Assembly: GCF_016757755.1 (NCBI RefSeq)
Contig: NZ_CP068437.1
Coordinates: 3,906,001 to 3,970,000 of the forward strand
Origin: Shewanella sp. KX20019
GTDB taxonomy: Bacteria > Pseudomonadota > Gammaproteobacteria > Enterobacterales > Shewanellaceae
Direction: 5' to 3'
Length of the DNA: 64,000 nucleotides
The notes under the pieces were generated by a model. That model saw only the letters and a list, made by a program, of their open reading frames with translations, made no database searches and was not told the origin of the DNA. Position 1 is the first letter of the stretch. Each line of letters starts with the position of its first letter. Position numbers and translations under genes: made by a program. Below are positions 1-7,316 of the stretch, piece after piece.

Positions 1-281
1 CCCATCTCACCCACAACCGTGTAGGTGAAAAAGGCGTTCAAGCCCATTCCTGGTGCAAGCGCTATCGGATAGTTAGCAACAATCCCCATAATCAAGCAAC
101 CAATAGCCGCGGCTAAACAGGTGGCAACAAACACTGCGCCATGGTCCATTCCCGCATCGGCGAGCATCATAGGGTTAACAAAGATGATATAGGCCATGGT
201 TAAAAAGGTGGTCAAGCCAGCAACAGCCTCTTGTTTTAACGACGTTTGATTTTCTTTTAGTTTGAATAGTTTTTCTAGCAT
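1..281 (-). CDS. AzgA-type purine permease, 5' part only
   Basis: The reverse strand from 281 to the window edge encodes the first 93 residues of an NCS2/AzgA-family nucleobase permease (adenine, guanine or hypoxanthine uptake with protons, inner membrane). The translated start is MLEKLFKLKEN. It is followed by the family hallmark FLTMAYIIFVNP, a second hydrophobic segment near residues 48-67, and ALAPGMGLNAFFTY, which carries conserved pore residues. The rest lies outside the window. The assignment to AzgA rather than the UraA/XanQ branch rests on the MAYIIFVNP and PGMGLNAFF motifs. I saw no purine riboswitch or clear PurR box upstream. Exact substrate cannot be told. Confidence 0.85.
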   Translation of the reverse strand, partial: MLEKLFKLKENQTSLKQEAVAGLTTFLTMAYIIFVNPMMLADAGMDHGAVFVATCLAAAIGCLIMGIVANYPIALAPGMGLNAFFTYTVVGEM

Positions 282-724
282 GGAACAAGGTTCCTTGATT
301 TTTATTATGTAGGGTTAATACGGTTTCTACTGTCATATAAATGTTTACGAACTGTTAAGCTCGCACATTTTTAGGCGATTATACGGGCAGATATCAGTTG
401 ATGCTAGCGATTTGCTCTAGCTTAGAACAGGCTAATTTAAATAGTATTTTTTGAAAGAAGAACAAACAAAGTCAAGCAGGCTAAAAGGATATATGGCACT
501 CAAATAAGCTTTACACTTATATCCAGAACTTCAATTTTAATCAAATGCAATTAAGCTGCATTGCGCTTTTGCAAGTCGCCGTGAATATGTCCCTATAGGC
601 TCTTCTAAATCATCCATGATTTAGAAGCTTGCACAGCCCAATTCAGATGAATAGCTAGCAAGCCCCCTTTAGTAGCTAACTCATTATTAGATAAAAACGA
701 GCTCGTTTACGTCTAATAATGAGT
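282..724. other. gene-free interval with repeat remnant
   Basis: No ORF with a plausible ribosome-binding site was found. About 585-640 carries a short relative of the dispersed repeat at 725-962, built round a small palindrome (CTAAATCAT...ATGATTTAG). A second inverted repeat at roughly 677-725 (CTCATTATTAGA and TCTAATAATGAG) abuts the repeat copy. The promoter of the permease gene should lie here, but I could not place it with confidence. Confidence 0.5.
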
Positions 725-962
725 TAGAGCAATGCAGGGAGCAATTGCCGAGTGAAGCTTCAGGGCTGAATCCCAGTGCCTTTAAGTCTAAAATAGGCCA
801 TATTGAAATTGCAGAGCATGCGCCCTGTGTCTTAACAAGCCGCCACAAGTACGTCCATGTAGGCTCTGCTAAATCATCCGTGATTTAGAAGCTTGCACGC
901 CCCACAGCACATGCTCTGCCAGCAAGTTCAATGTAGCGTCTGACACGCTTCTGGACAGAAAC
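725..962 (+). repeat. dispersed repeat family 1, copy 1
   Basis: About 240 bp that recurs with very few differences at 47552-47790 in the same orientation; part of it recurs inverted and more diverged near 50750-50870. It contains the palindrome CTAAATCATCCGTGATTTAG. One reading frame is open in both main copies but has no convincing start or ribosome-binding site, so I treat it as a non-coding repeat. It ends a few bases before the outermost attC of the cassette array. Confidence 0.8.
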
Positions 963-966
963 GAGT

Positions 967-1067
967 TTGTAACGCCCCTCTAAAAAGTGAACCATGTGCT
1001 GGCGGGCGATTTGCTCAGCAAATGGCATGACAGCCTTGGAGAATTTTAATTCAGAGGCTTGTTAGTA
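967..1067 (-). other. attC site of cassette 1
   Basis: Imperfect palindrome bounded on the plus strand by TTGTAAC (967-973) and GTTAGTA (1061-1067). The outer arms match (AACGCCCCTCT against AGAGGCTTGTT), and an inner hairpin is formed by ATTTGCT and AGCAAAT. This is the R''-L''-L'-R' plan of integron recombination sites, read on the minus strand. The stop codon of the cassette gene lies inside it, as is common for compact cassettes. It is the outermost attC seen on the left. Confidence 0.8.
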
Positions 1068-1441
1068 ACCTTTGCAAACTGCCAAACATCTCTATTTGCA
1101 TATAAAACCCAGCTAAGCTTCGGGGATACTAAATAGAAACACAAAATATCGGTAGTATCCTGAAAATCAGAAAAATCTTTCCAATTTAAATGAAAGCTAC
1201 CACTCAACCGCCTGATTTCACCAGTAGACTTATATATCCGTTCAAATTTCTCAAAAGCAAATACAGTCTCATTACTCTTAAATTCAGGGAGGGGTGAGAA
1301 TAATTGTTCAAAATCTTCTTTGGTTAGCCAATTGTCTAGCTCTGAATTTTCACCTTGAATCATTGCCCAATCACTAGATATAAGGTTCAATTCAAGATCG
1401 TTTTCTATGTCAATAATTGACTTCAAATCGTCAAACTTCAA
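1046..1441 (-). CDS. cassette gene 1, unknown protein
   Basis: A 131-residue soluble, acidic protein of no family I recognise. It has no signal peptide or membrane segment; aromatic residues are frequent, and the centre contains FAFEKFERIYKSTGEIRRLSG. The start ATG follows a purine-rich GGAGGGGG stretch on the minus strand (1443-1450). It is the only gene between two attC sites, points the same way as the other cassettes, and its stop lies in its own attC, so it is a complete integron cassette. Function cannot be inferred from sequence alone. Confidence 0.75.
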   Translation of the reverse strand: MKFDDLKSIIDIENDLELNLISSDWAMIQGENSELDNWLTKEDFEQLFSPLPEFKSNETVFAFEKFERIYKSTGEIRRLSGSFHLNWKDFSDFQDTTDILCFYLVSPKLSWVLYANRDVWQFAKVTNKPLN

Positions 1442-1457
1442 TTGCCCCCTCCTTGGC

Positions 1458-1556
1458 TACTAACGCCCATTTAAGGGGCTGATAATAGTTTGCTAAAATG
1501 TGTAGCGTAGCGAAACCGAGCAAACTGCACAGTCCTTATTGATTAGCTTGTTAGGG
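1458..1556 (-). other. attC site of cassette 2 (VCR-like)
   Basis: Bounded by TACTAAC (1458-1464) and GTTAGGG (1550-1556). On the minus strand its right end reads TCAGCCCCTTAAATGGGCG then GTTAG, very close to the end of the Vibrio cholerae VCR. An inner stem pairs AGTTTGCT with GAGCAAACT. Length is 99 nt. Confidence 0.88.
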
Positions 1557-2018
1557 TTACGTTGCACCCACATTTAAATCTAGTTCTTCTTTTATAGGCT
1601 TAACATTAACCTTTTTAGGGATAAAAAAGAAATGCTCACTGCTATTGTTAATTATTAGAGTTAGTTTATTGATATCAGCTAACTCTGTGATTTCATATTT
1701 AGTTATTTGCTCCCAAGGAAACAAAACAATAGCACCACCTTTTAACCTAACTATTCCGTTAGGGCCAGAATCGATTTTTATAGGCGACAACCAAGAAATA
1801 ACATACAACAACCAACATAACGTAAAACCAAAAGTTGGTGCGATCCATAACCTTGAGATAACCGTTTGGACATAGTTATCATGTGCAACTAGTGAAACAA
1901 TGATTAAAATAAGAAATATCAGAGACCACTTTAGGCAGCGTAATAATACTTCTTTTGATATGAGATTAAGCTTCTCTTGATGTTTGATTGAGAAAGCCCA
2001 AGGTTCAGTCCACTTCAT
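1557..2018 (-). CDS. cassette gene 2, two-helix membrane protein with PH-like domain
   Basis: A 153-residue protein. Residues about 29-46 (LKWSLIFLILIIVSLVAH) and 57-76 form two membrane helices. They are followed by a beta-rich cytoplasmic stretch containing GIVRLKGGAIVLFPWEQITKY, which resembles small bacterial PH-like (YcxB-type) domains; that resemblance is by eye only. It sits between two attC sites and ends directly at its own attC. No function is known. A frame on the opposite strand inside it is a shadow. Confidence 0.78.
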   Translation of the reverse strand: MKWTEPWAFSIKHQEKLNLISKEVLLRCLKWSLIFLILIIVSLVAHDNYVQTVISRLWIAPTFGFTLCWLLYVISWLSPIKIDSGPNGIVRLKGGAIVLFPWEQITKYEITELADINKLTLIINNSSEHFFFIPKKVNVKPIKEELDLNVGAT

Positions 2019-2031
2019 AAATCGAGAGTAA

Positions 2032-2130
2032 CCCTAACGCCTACTTAAGCGGAAAAATATAGTTGGCTAAAATGTTGAACGGAGTGAAAACAGCCAACTG
2101 TATTTTTTCCGTTTGAAGTTCTTGTTAGCA
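2032..2130 (-). other. attC site of cassette 3
   Basis: Bounded by CCCTAAC (2032-2038) and GTTAGCA (2124-2130), 99 nt. It has long arms (GCGGAAAAAATATAGTTGGCT-like against AGCCAACTGTATTTTTTCC). The arms are near-perfect complements, so the folded single strand would be very stable. Confidence 0.88.
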
Positions 2131-2131
2131 G

Positions 2132-2653
2132 TTACTTATATAAACCTTCGACATATTTATTAATTGGCTCTTCCAAAAGATCTTGTGGGTGATCGCCTCC
2201 AAAAGTTGCCCACTTACTTTCACCTGAAAATGTAGTGTTACCAATTTCTTTTTTTGTTTTTGAGTCAAAGGTAATTATTTGAATTTCGAGCTTATCAGAT
2301 ATCCCAGACCATTCAGTTGCACGATCTTCCCAATGAAGAATGATCGGCTGGACGTAATACCCATATGTATCAGAATCAATTGTGTCTAGGCAACTGTCAC
2401 CATCACATTCAGTAGTAATAGATACTTTACGAGAATTTTTGGAAAATGCCCTTCTTACTTCATTCGCTGTCATACGACCAGAAGTTCTATATTCTTTATC
2501 GTCATACCATCCATTTTTAGGTGTAGAAATTAATACACCTGTGTTTTTATTTAATTGTATTTCTGGTTTTTGAAATTCATTGTGTTTATAAGAAGAGCTA
2601 CACCCAGCTAAAGTTAATAAAGTGGCTCCCAAAAAGATAATACTACGATTCAT
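2132..2653 (-). CDS. DUF4823-type lipoprotein (cassette gene 3)
   Basis: A 173-residue secreted lipoprotein. The N-terminus is a lipoprotein signal ending in LTLAGC, so the mature protein starts at that cysteine. The body carries GVLISTPKNGWYDDKEY, the acidic CDGDSCLD segment and the strongly conserved HWEDRATEWSG and SKWATFGGDHPQDLL, which I recognise as the DUF4823 family, often found in vibrio-type cassettes. I place the start at the second ATG (2653): GGAG lies 8 nt before it and only 2 nt before the first ATG. Role unknown; it probably faces the periplasm. Confidence 0.85.
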   Translation of the reverse strand: MNRSIIFLGATLLTLAGCSSSYKHNEFQKPEIQLNKNTGVLISTPKNGWYDDKEYRTSGRMTANEVRRAFSKNSRKVSITTECDGDSCLDTIDSDTYGYYVQPIILHWEDRATEWSGISDKLEIQIITFDSKTKKEIGNTTFSGESKWATFGGDHPQDLLEEPINKYVEGLYK

Positions 2654-2672
2654 GCACATAACTCCTTTGTAC

Positions 2673-2750
2673 TGCTAACGCCCGCATAAGGGGCTGGTAA
2701 TAGTTTGCTAAAATGTGAAGCGAAGCGGAACCGAGCAAACTGTTACCAGT
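2673..2750 (-). other. attC of cassette 4, one half (split by IS insertion)
   Basis: Begins with TGCTAAC and continues with AACGCCCGCATAAGGGGCTG, the R' side of a VCR-like attC, then the inner stem AGTTTGCT/AGCAAACT. It stops at CCAGT (2746-2750), where IS sequence begins. The other half, also starting with CCAGT, is at 4796-4824. Joined at CCAGT the two give a normal attC. Confidence 0.85.
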
Positions 2751-3561
2751 TGATCTTCACCCGATAAAATAGACACCGTCCATTTTCAAAATAATCTCTG
2801 CTCAAATTCAACAGGTGTTTTATATCCTAAGCTCGAATGTAGGCGCTGTCTATTGTAGAAATAGTTTAAATAACCTTTGAGCTTAGAATGTAATTTAGTG
2901 CTCGTTGCAAATGTGTTCCCTCTGATCACATCCGCTTTCAATGAATGAAAAAAAGACTCAACCTCAGCATTGTCTGTACAACAACCAGGCCTGTTCATGC
3001 TGGCTATAATGTTGTGACACGCTAAATACTGCTGAACCACATGAGCTCTGTACTCTGCCCCTCTATCGGTGTGAAAAAGGACAGTCTCACTGGGTTTACG
3101 CTTTCTTATTGCGAGTTTCAAGGCCTTTAAAGTCAACTCAGTTGTTTTGTTCTCCCCAAATGCCCAGCCTATTACTCGGCGGGAAAACAAGTCGATGACA
3201 ACAGCTAAATAATGCCACCGAGCCCCTACTTTTAAGTACGTAATATCTCCAGACCATTGCTGGTTCATATCTGTTGCTTTGGCCATATCTTTACGCCTAT
3301 TTTCAATGGCTTTGTAGAAGAACTTTACTTTCGCTGGTTTACTGTAAGTCTTTAATGCTCGAGCCCTTAGGCCATTCTCTCGCATCAATCTAGCGACTCG
3401 CTTTTCACTGGTAATAACGCCTTCTTTTATAAGAGCATGAAATACACGGGGGCTACCATACGTTTGGTGATTGGCATTAAATACTTGCTCAATCTTTATC
3501 AGCAAATTAGCATCAGAAACTGCTCGTGAAGATATAGGGCGATGACACCAAGCATAATAAC
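2751..3561 (-). mobile_element. IS-A: truncated IS3-family element
   Basis: Starts with TGATCTTCACCC directly after CCAGT and holds the 3' two thirds of an IS3-family orfB. Its other end and its orfA are missing: the sequence runs straight into the complete element IS-B at 3562. CCAGT is repeated on the far side of IS-B, which suggests that the pair now behaves as one insertion with a 5-bp target duplication. A deletion at the IS-B end must have removed the rest of IS-A. Confidence 0.8.
2786..3561 (-). pseudogene. IS3-family transposase OrfB, 5' truncated
   Basis: The open frame enters from the IS-B boundary without a start codon (YYAWCHRPISS at its left edge) and runs to a stop at 2786. It contains the HTH_21-like segment (HQTYGSPRVFHAL) and the DDE integrase core: WSGDITYLK for the first Asp, FHTDRGAEY for the second, and NAEVESFFHSLK for the Glu. 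It lacks the N-terminus and OrfA, so the copy is not autonomous. An internal ATG at 3505 would give 239 residues but is unlikely to be a natural start. Confidence 0.85.
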
Positions 3562-3579
3562 TGGTAAGCCCCCAGTTTT

Positions 3580-4413
3580 CTAGACACTTTCTAGGTTTTC
3601 ATAATACTGCTTCTCGAACTTGATCGGAGACAGTCCATTATTACTACCATGATGCCGCACTGGATTATAGAAATATTCGATATAGTTAAATACTTCTGAG
3701 CGTGCTTCATCTCTGGTTTTATAGACTTTTCGCTTAACCCTGTCTTTTTTCAGCAGCGAGAAGAAACTCTCAGCGACAGCATTATCATGGCAGTTTCCTC
3801 TTCGGCTCATACTGGCTTCAAGGTTGTGTTCTTTTAGAAAACTACGCCAATCTGAGCAGGTATATTGCACTCCTTGATCGGAATGTATTAGCACCTTTTC
3901 TGTAGGTGAGCGTCTCCATATAGCCATCAATAGAGCATCTATAACTAACTCTGCCTTCGGTGTACTTTTCATCGTCCATCCTACGACTTGTCTTGAAAAA
4001 AGGTCTATCACAACGGTGAGATACAGCCAGCCTTCATGGGTACGAATATAAGTGAAATCGGTCACCCAAATCATATTGGGTTTGACGACATCAAAGCCTC
4101 GATTTAATGTATTAGGTGCCGTATGGTTAACATCGCCTCCGCCAAAGGTTGGATTGCGTTTATAACCTCGTACAGCTTTAATTTCAGCCTGTTTCATGAT
4201 TCGATATACACGGTTTTTACCAACAACTTCACCATCATCTTTAAGGTCCAAGGTGATATTTCGATAGCCATAAACGCAACCACTTTCCAGCCAAAACTGT
4301 TTAATCTTACCCAGCAAGCGTTTGTCTTCAGTCGCTCTTCGACTCTGAGGTTCCTTCAGCCAGGCATAGAAACCACTACGATGGACTCCAAGTATTTCGC
4401 ATAAGATTTTCAC
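3580..4413 (-). CDS. IS3-family transposase OrfB (IS-B)
   Basis: A DDE transposase of 277 residues from its first internal ATG, probably made as an OrfAB fusion by -1 frameshifting. Near the end of orfA, the AAAGAAAAG tract would shift reading into KYTFIKSRLKQ and then into VKILCEILGVHRSG. HTH_21 spans about residues 40-95; the rve core has WVTDFTYIRT (Asp), LIHSDQGVQY (Asp) and NAVAESFFSLLK (Glu). It ends with the YNPVRHHGSN and SPIKFE tail common to IS3 transposases. All catalytic residues are present, so it is probably active. Confidence 0.9.
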   Translation of the reverse strand: MKILCEILGVHRSGFYAWLKEPQSRRATEDKRLLGKIKQFWLESGCVYGYRNITLDLKDDGEVVGKNRVYRIMKQAEIKAVRGYKRNPTFGGGDVNHTAPNTLNRGFDVVKPNMIWVTDFTYIRTHEGWLYLTVVIDLFSRQVVGWTMKSTPKAELVIDALLMAIWRRSPTEKVLIHSDQGVQYTCSDWRSFLKEHNLEASMSRRGNCHDNAVAESFFSLLKKDRVKRKVYKTRDEARSEVFNYIEYFYNPVRHHGSNNGLSPIKFEKQYYENLESV

Positions 4414-4436
4414 AGGATACTGCTTGAGCCTAGACT

Positions 4437-4730
4437 TTATGAACGTGTACTTTTCTTTGACTCGCTTGCAAAGTACACGGCGGCCTCCTTTAGGATGTTT
4501 CGCTCTTCGGTTACACGGCGAAGCTCCGCCTTGAGCTTACGTATTTCGTCTTGCTGATTATCAATGGTGATGTGCTGCTTTTCTGGCTTATCAAACTTGT
4601 TAATCCAGTTGTGCAAACTTTTGGAAGTAACCCCTAATCTGTCAGCAACATCTGCTATTTTATAGCCACGTTCAGTGACCTGTTTAACGGCTTCAATTTT
4701 GAACTCATCGGGATATCGTTTTCCGCGCAT
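4437..4730 (-). CDS. IS3-family OrfA (IS-B)
   Basis: A 97-residue HTH DNA-binding subunit (HTH_Tnp_1). It begins MRGKRYPDEFK, has the helix-turn-helix GYKIADVADRLGVTSKSLHN and a C-terminal leucine-rich coiled coil (EIRKLKAELRRVTEERNIL) leading to the frameshift site. I chose the ATG at 4730 because GAGGTG lies just upstream; a non-ATG start 4 codons earlier is possible. It overlaps orfB functionally by -1 frameshift. Confidence 0.88.
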   Translation of the reverse strand: MRGKRYPDEFKIEAVKQVTERGYKIADVADRLGVTSKSLHNWINKFDKPEKQHITIDNQQDEIRKLKAELRRVTEERNILKEAAVYFASESKKSTRS

Positions 4731-4795
4731 GTAACACCTCATATTTTTGGTTAAGTATAACTCTATGAAGTGTCTACTGTTCTAGGGGCTTACCA

Positions 4796-4824
4796 CCAGT
4801 CCCGTCTTAATGCGCTTGTTATGC
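4796..4824 (-). other. attC of cassette 4, other half
   Basis: CCAGT then CCCGTCTTAATGCGCTT and GTTATGC (4818-4824), the R'' side of the attC whose partner lies at 2673-2750. It directly abuts the IS-B end and the stop codon of the cassette 4 gene. Confidence 0.82.
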
Positions 4825-4826
4825 TA

Positions 4827-5408
4827 CTAGAGCTCTTTAAATTGTATGTTACTAAAAAATTCTTCTGCGCTTTTATTTAGTTCTGGGTACTCTTTGCCTT
4901 TAAAGTGACGAAGAGAATACTCTGTATGTACGCCAACAGATTTTTTAAATGGGTGTATGCAATTATACCCAATATACTCTATTTGCATTACGGCTGATTT
5001 ATTACTATCAATTTTTGCATTGTTATCTTGAGAAATTGTTCTGTGCTTAACGCATGTTGCACCATTAAGGTTTACTAATTTTTCGACGTTTTCTTTAAGT
5101 TCAAACCTACCAATATCAGGTGAAGATGCTCTGTGCTGGACTACGTGCGATAAGAATTCTTTATCCGAAAGGAATTCAGGGATTTCATAGAGAGACATAT
5201 TTATAACGCCACTACCGTTATCCGTCACTTTAGCGCCAAGAGCAACTTGGTAGCCACTTGAAGTAATAACAGACCAACTGCCATTTTGGGGTGATAATGA
5301 TGTAACACCATAAATATTAACAGGTGTGCCTGAATTCAATTTTGAGGTAGTTGTTGCGCATGAAGTCACAAACAACAACGAAGTCATAATGATGGTTAGT
5401 TTAAACAC
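4827..5408 (-). CDS. cassette gene 4, lipoprotein of unknown function
   Basis: A 193-residue protein with a lipoprotein signal (hydrophobic stretch ending LLFVTSC). The mature part is rich in Ser, Asn and Lys and has two later cysteines (ATCVKH, YNCIHPF). I place the start at GTG 5408: AAGGAGAG lies 5 nt before it. Extending the frame further would run into the IS1111 end. No family is recognised. It is a cassette gene with its attC on the downstream side, and the neighbouring IS1111 element begins about 20 bp upstream of the start codon. Confidence 0.75.
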   Translation of the reverse strand: MFKLTIIMTSLLFVTSCATTTSKLNSGTPVNIYGVTSLSPQNGSWSVITSSGYQVALGAKVTDNGSGVINMSLYEIPEFLSDKEFLSHVVQHRASSPDIGRFELKENVEKLVNLNGATCVKHRTISQDNNAKIDSNKSAVMQIEYIGYNCIHPFKKSVGVHTEYSLRHFKGKEYPELNKSAEEFFSNIQFKEL

Positions 5409-5451
5409 CGAACTCTCCTTGTAGCATAGACATAATGACTCCCCACTAAAG

Positions 5452-5535
5452 ATGCTGATCTCCAATCAATCGTGGGTTAGCTGAAAGCCAGAGCCATAAT
5501 AGTTTTGTTAAAGAAACTAAATCGGAGATCAGCAT
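5452..5535 (+). promoter_or_regulatory. inverted repeat hiding the transposase start
   Basis: ATGCTGATCTCC (5452-5463) is the exact reverse complement of GGAGATCAGCAT (5524-5535). The second arm contains the ribosome-binding site GGAG and the first two bases of the start codon ATG (5534). A transcript entering from outside the element would fold this and block translation, as in other insertion sequences. A transcript starting inside the loop would escape. Confidence 0.75.
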
Positions 5536-6688
5536 GAATAAACATAACATACTTTTTATTGGCCTTGATACACATAAAGAATTTGTAGAAGTTGCTTATA
5601 TTGAAGATCAAAGAGGAGCGCAAGCGGTTCATTTTGGACGAGTTTCAAGTGCGAAAGCCTCTATCACTAAACTGGCTAGGCAGTTTCAATCTAAGTATCC
5701 AGAAGCAACCTTACACTTTGTGTATGAGGCAGGACCCTGCGGTTACTGGATCTACCGATTGCTTACCAGCCTAGGTTACTGTTGCTATGTTATAGCCCCT
5801 TCACTTATTCCCAAAAAGCCTGGTGAGAAAATTAAAACCGATAAACGTGATGCGCTTAAATTAGCAAAGCTGCTTAAGTCGGAAGATCTTACCGCGATTT
5901 ATGTTCCAGAGCCTGAAGATGAAGCTATCCGCGATTTATCTCGTGCTCGTGAGACCGCGATGAAAGATTTAAAAGACGCCAAATACCAGCTTAAAGCGCT
6001 TCAGCTAAGAAACAATATTAACTACAGAGGCACTGCTAATTGGTCGCTAAAGCACTTACGCTGGCTGACTGAACTGATATTGCCGCACCCGAGTCAACAG
6101 ATTGTCTTGCAAGAATACTTACAAACCATTTCAGAGCGGATCGCGAGGCTAAAACGGCTAGACAATGAACTTGAGCATCACGTTAAAAAGTGGCGTTACT
6201 ATCCAGTCATCAAAGCCATACAAGCATTACGTGGAGTGAGGTTACTGGTTGCTGCAGGTGTCATTGCTGAGTTGGGAGACTTAACTCGCTTTGATCATCC
6301 CCGAAAACTAATGAGTTATGTAGGCTTAGTGCCTTCAGAGCACTCGAGTGGCGGCAAGCGGCATGTGGGTGCGATAACGAAATGCGGCAATGGTCGAGCA
6401 AGGCGGCTATTAGTCGAAGGGGCTCACTCCTATCGCTACCCCGCTAAGATCTCAACCGAGATGCAAATAAGACAAGAAGGTTTACCGAAAGAAATCATTG
6501 ATATTGCATGGCAAGCGCAGCTTAGGCTTTGTCGTCGATACCAAAAACTCACGTACAAAGGTAAACATAACAACGTAGTCGTGACAGCCATAGCCAGAGA
6601 AATTATTGCTTATATTTGGGCTATTTCACGAGAAGTGGTACTGACAAATGTTAACCCTAAACTACGGTTGTCGAGAGTACCTGCATGA
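5534..6688 (+). CDS. IS110-family (IS1111 group) recombinase
   Basis: A 384-residue RuvC-like DEDD recombinase. N-terminal acidic residues are visible in FIGLDTHKEF, the YEAG turn and KTDKRDALKLAKL. A central coiled coil follows, then the Tnp_20 domain with GVRLLVAAGVIAELG, and the conserved serine region VPSEHSSGGKRHVGAITKCGN. Length suits IS1111-group enzymes. It should act with a bridge RNA made from the 3' end of the element. The start is set by GGAG 6 nt upstream. Confidence 0.93.
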   Translation: MNKHNILFIGLDTHKEFVEVAYIEDQRGAQAVHFGRVSSAKASITKLARQFQSKYPEATLHFVYEAGPCGYWIYRLLTSLGYCCYVIAPSLIPKKPGEKIKTDKRDALKLAKLLKSEDLTAIYVPEPEDEAIRDLSRARETAMKDLKDAKYQLKALQLRNNINYRGTANWSLKHLRWLTELILPHPSQQIVLQEYLQTISERIARLKRLDNELEHHVKKWRYYPVIKAIQALRGVRLLVAAGVIAELGDLTRFDHPRKLMSYVGLVPSEHSSGGKRHVGAITKCGNGRARRLLVEGAHSYRYPAKISTEMQIRQEGLPKEIIDIAWQAQLRLCRRYQKLTYKGKHNNVVVTAIAREIIAYIWAISREVVLTNVNPKLRLSRVPA

Positions 6689-6728
6689 TGAACGATTTTG
6701 AGCTAATACAGTGGGTCAAGCATCGGAT

Positions 6729-6812
6729 GTGACACGATCACCGAGGGCGTTAGGATGGCAATACGGTTAACTCTGTATTGAACCACGAACATAGACTGAA
6801 GACAGGTGTCAC
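6729..6812 (+). ncRNA. candidate target loop of IS1111-attC bridge RNA
   Basis: GTGACAC (6729-6735) pairs with GTGTCAC (6806-6812), closing an internal loop. The 5' side contains GGGCGTTAGG (6745-6754), which is followed by a hairpin CAATAC...GTATTG. GGGCGTTA is identical to the minus strand at the insertion site (attC R' end). The arrangement (guide, hairpin, second side) and its orientation equal that of the related element at 51023-52351. The 3' guide is not clear. Ends of the full RNA are unknown. Confidence 0.55.
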
Positions 6813-7001
6813 GACGGATTATGTAAGGTAGGCGCTGCTTATTGAAAGATAAGTAATCCACGGATATCAGCATGACAACCGACGAAATTGCTTGCTTCAT
6901 CGACTGTGTTAGCTCAATCCAATTTGGATGAGAAGAAAAGATAAAGGCTTAAGTATTTAGGCCGGTATCGTCATGTTCTGCTTGACGTGGGGAGTCATAC
7001 C

Positions 7002-7088
7002 AACGCCCCATTAAGAGGCAAAAAACAGCTTGCTACAATGCCTGAGGAACGAAGGACAGCAAGCTGTTTTTTGTCCTTTTGAATGGCT
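7002..7088 (-). other. attC of the FRG cassette, main part
   Basis: AACGCCCCATTAAGAGGC pairs with CCTTTTGAATGGC, and CAAAAAACAGCTTGCT pairs with AGCAAGCTGTTTTTTG, a long VCR-like palindrome. The R' end is cut off by the IS1111 element (continuing at 5424-5427), and the R'' end is cut by the IS110 element (continuing at 8294-8301). Without the two insertions the site reads GCATAAC ... CTTGTTAGTA. Confidence 0.85.
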
Positions 7089-7142
7089 TGTATGGATAAT
7101 AAACCCACCTAATTACACTTAATTCCCAGTTTCGGGTAATGT

Positions 7143-7283
7143 GAGACCCAGGCTTTAGCTGCAACTAAAGCTTTCATTTGTCGTAGTTCGATTGAATGAT
7201 GGATCCTCTATCGAGAGACCGATAACAAGAAAGAACGCGACAAACGACTCCAAGCAAAATACTCGAATAGTCTACTGGGTCTC
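7143..7283 (+). ncRNA. candidate IS110 bridge RNA with attC guides
   Basis: Closed by GAGACCCAG (7143-7151) with CTGGGTCTC (7275-7283). Inside are a hairpin GCTTTAG/CTAAAGC (7152-7171) and an internal loop closed by TTTGTCG (7177-7183) and CGACAAA (7238-7244). In that loop TTGAATG (7192-7198) equals the plus strand left of the insertion (7079-7085). TAACAAG (7223-7229) is complementary to CTTGTTA across the insertion core. Further on, ATAGTCT (7267-7273) equals the element's own right end (8285-8291). These are the expected left-target, right-target and donor guides. Matches were found by eye; the fold was not computed. Confidence 0.7.
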
Positions 7284-7316
7284 GAACCCGCATTTGCAAG
7301 CAAGAGTTAGCTTATT

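Larger units (their letters stand above)
3562..4795 (-). mobile_element. IS-B: complete IS3-family insertion sequence
   Basis: A 1234-bp element with TGGTAAGCCCC at the left and GGGGCTTACCA at the right, the TG...CA ends usual for IS3. The inverted repeats extend inward with mismatches (CTAGACAC against GTGTCTA). It carries orfA and orfB in the overlapping arrangement typical of the family. The bases flanking the two ends (AAC and CCA) are not a direct repeat, consistent with a deletion next to the right end after insertion into IS-A. Confidence 0.88.
5428..7001 (+). mobile_element. IS1111-attC-type element in the R' end of an attC
   Basis: The subterminal 12-bp inverted repeats are perfect: ATGACTCCCCAC at 5435-5446 and GTGGGGAGTCAT at 6987-6998. 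Outside them are a 7-bp tail (5428-5434) and a 3-bp tail (6999-7001), the plan of the IS1111 subgroup. Removing the element joins TTGTAGCAT to AACGCCCC, restoring an attC R' core. Insertion at exactly this place is the known habit of the IS1111-attC family. The long non-coding 3' end (6689-6986) should hold the bridge RNA. Confidence 0.9.

Noticed and set aside
6703..6900. 65-codon minus-strand frame inside the IS1111-attC element
   Set aside because: It lies in the structured non-coding end that should make the bridge RNA, opposite to the recombinase, with no ribosome-binding site.
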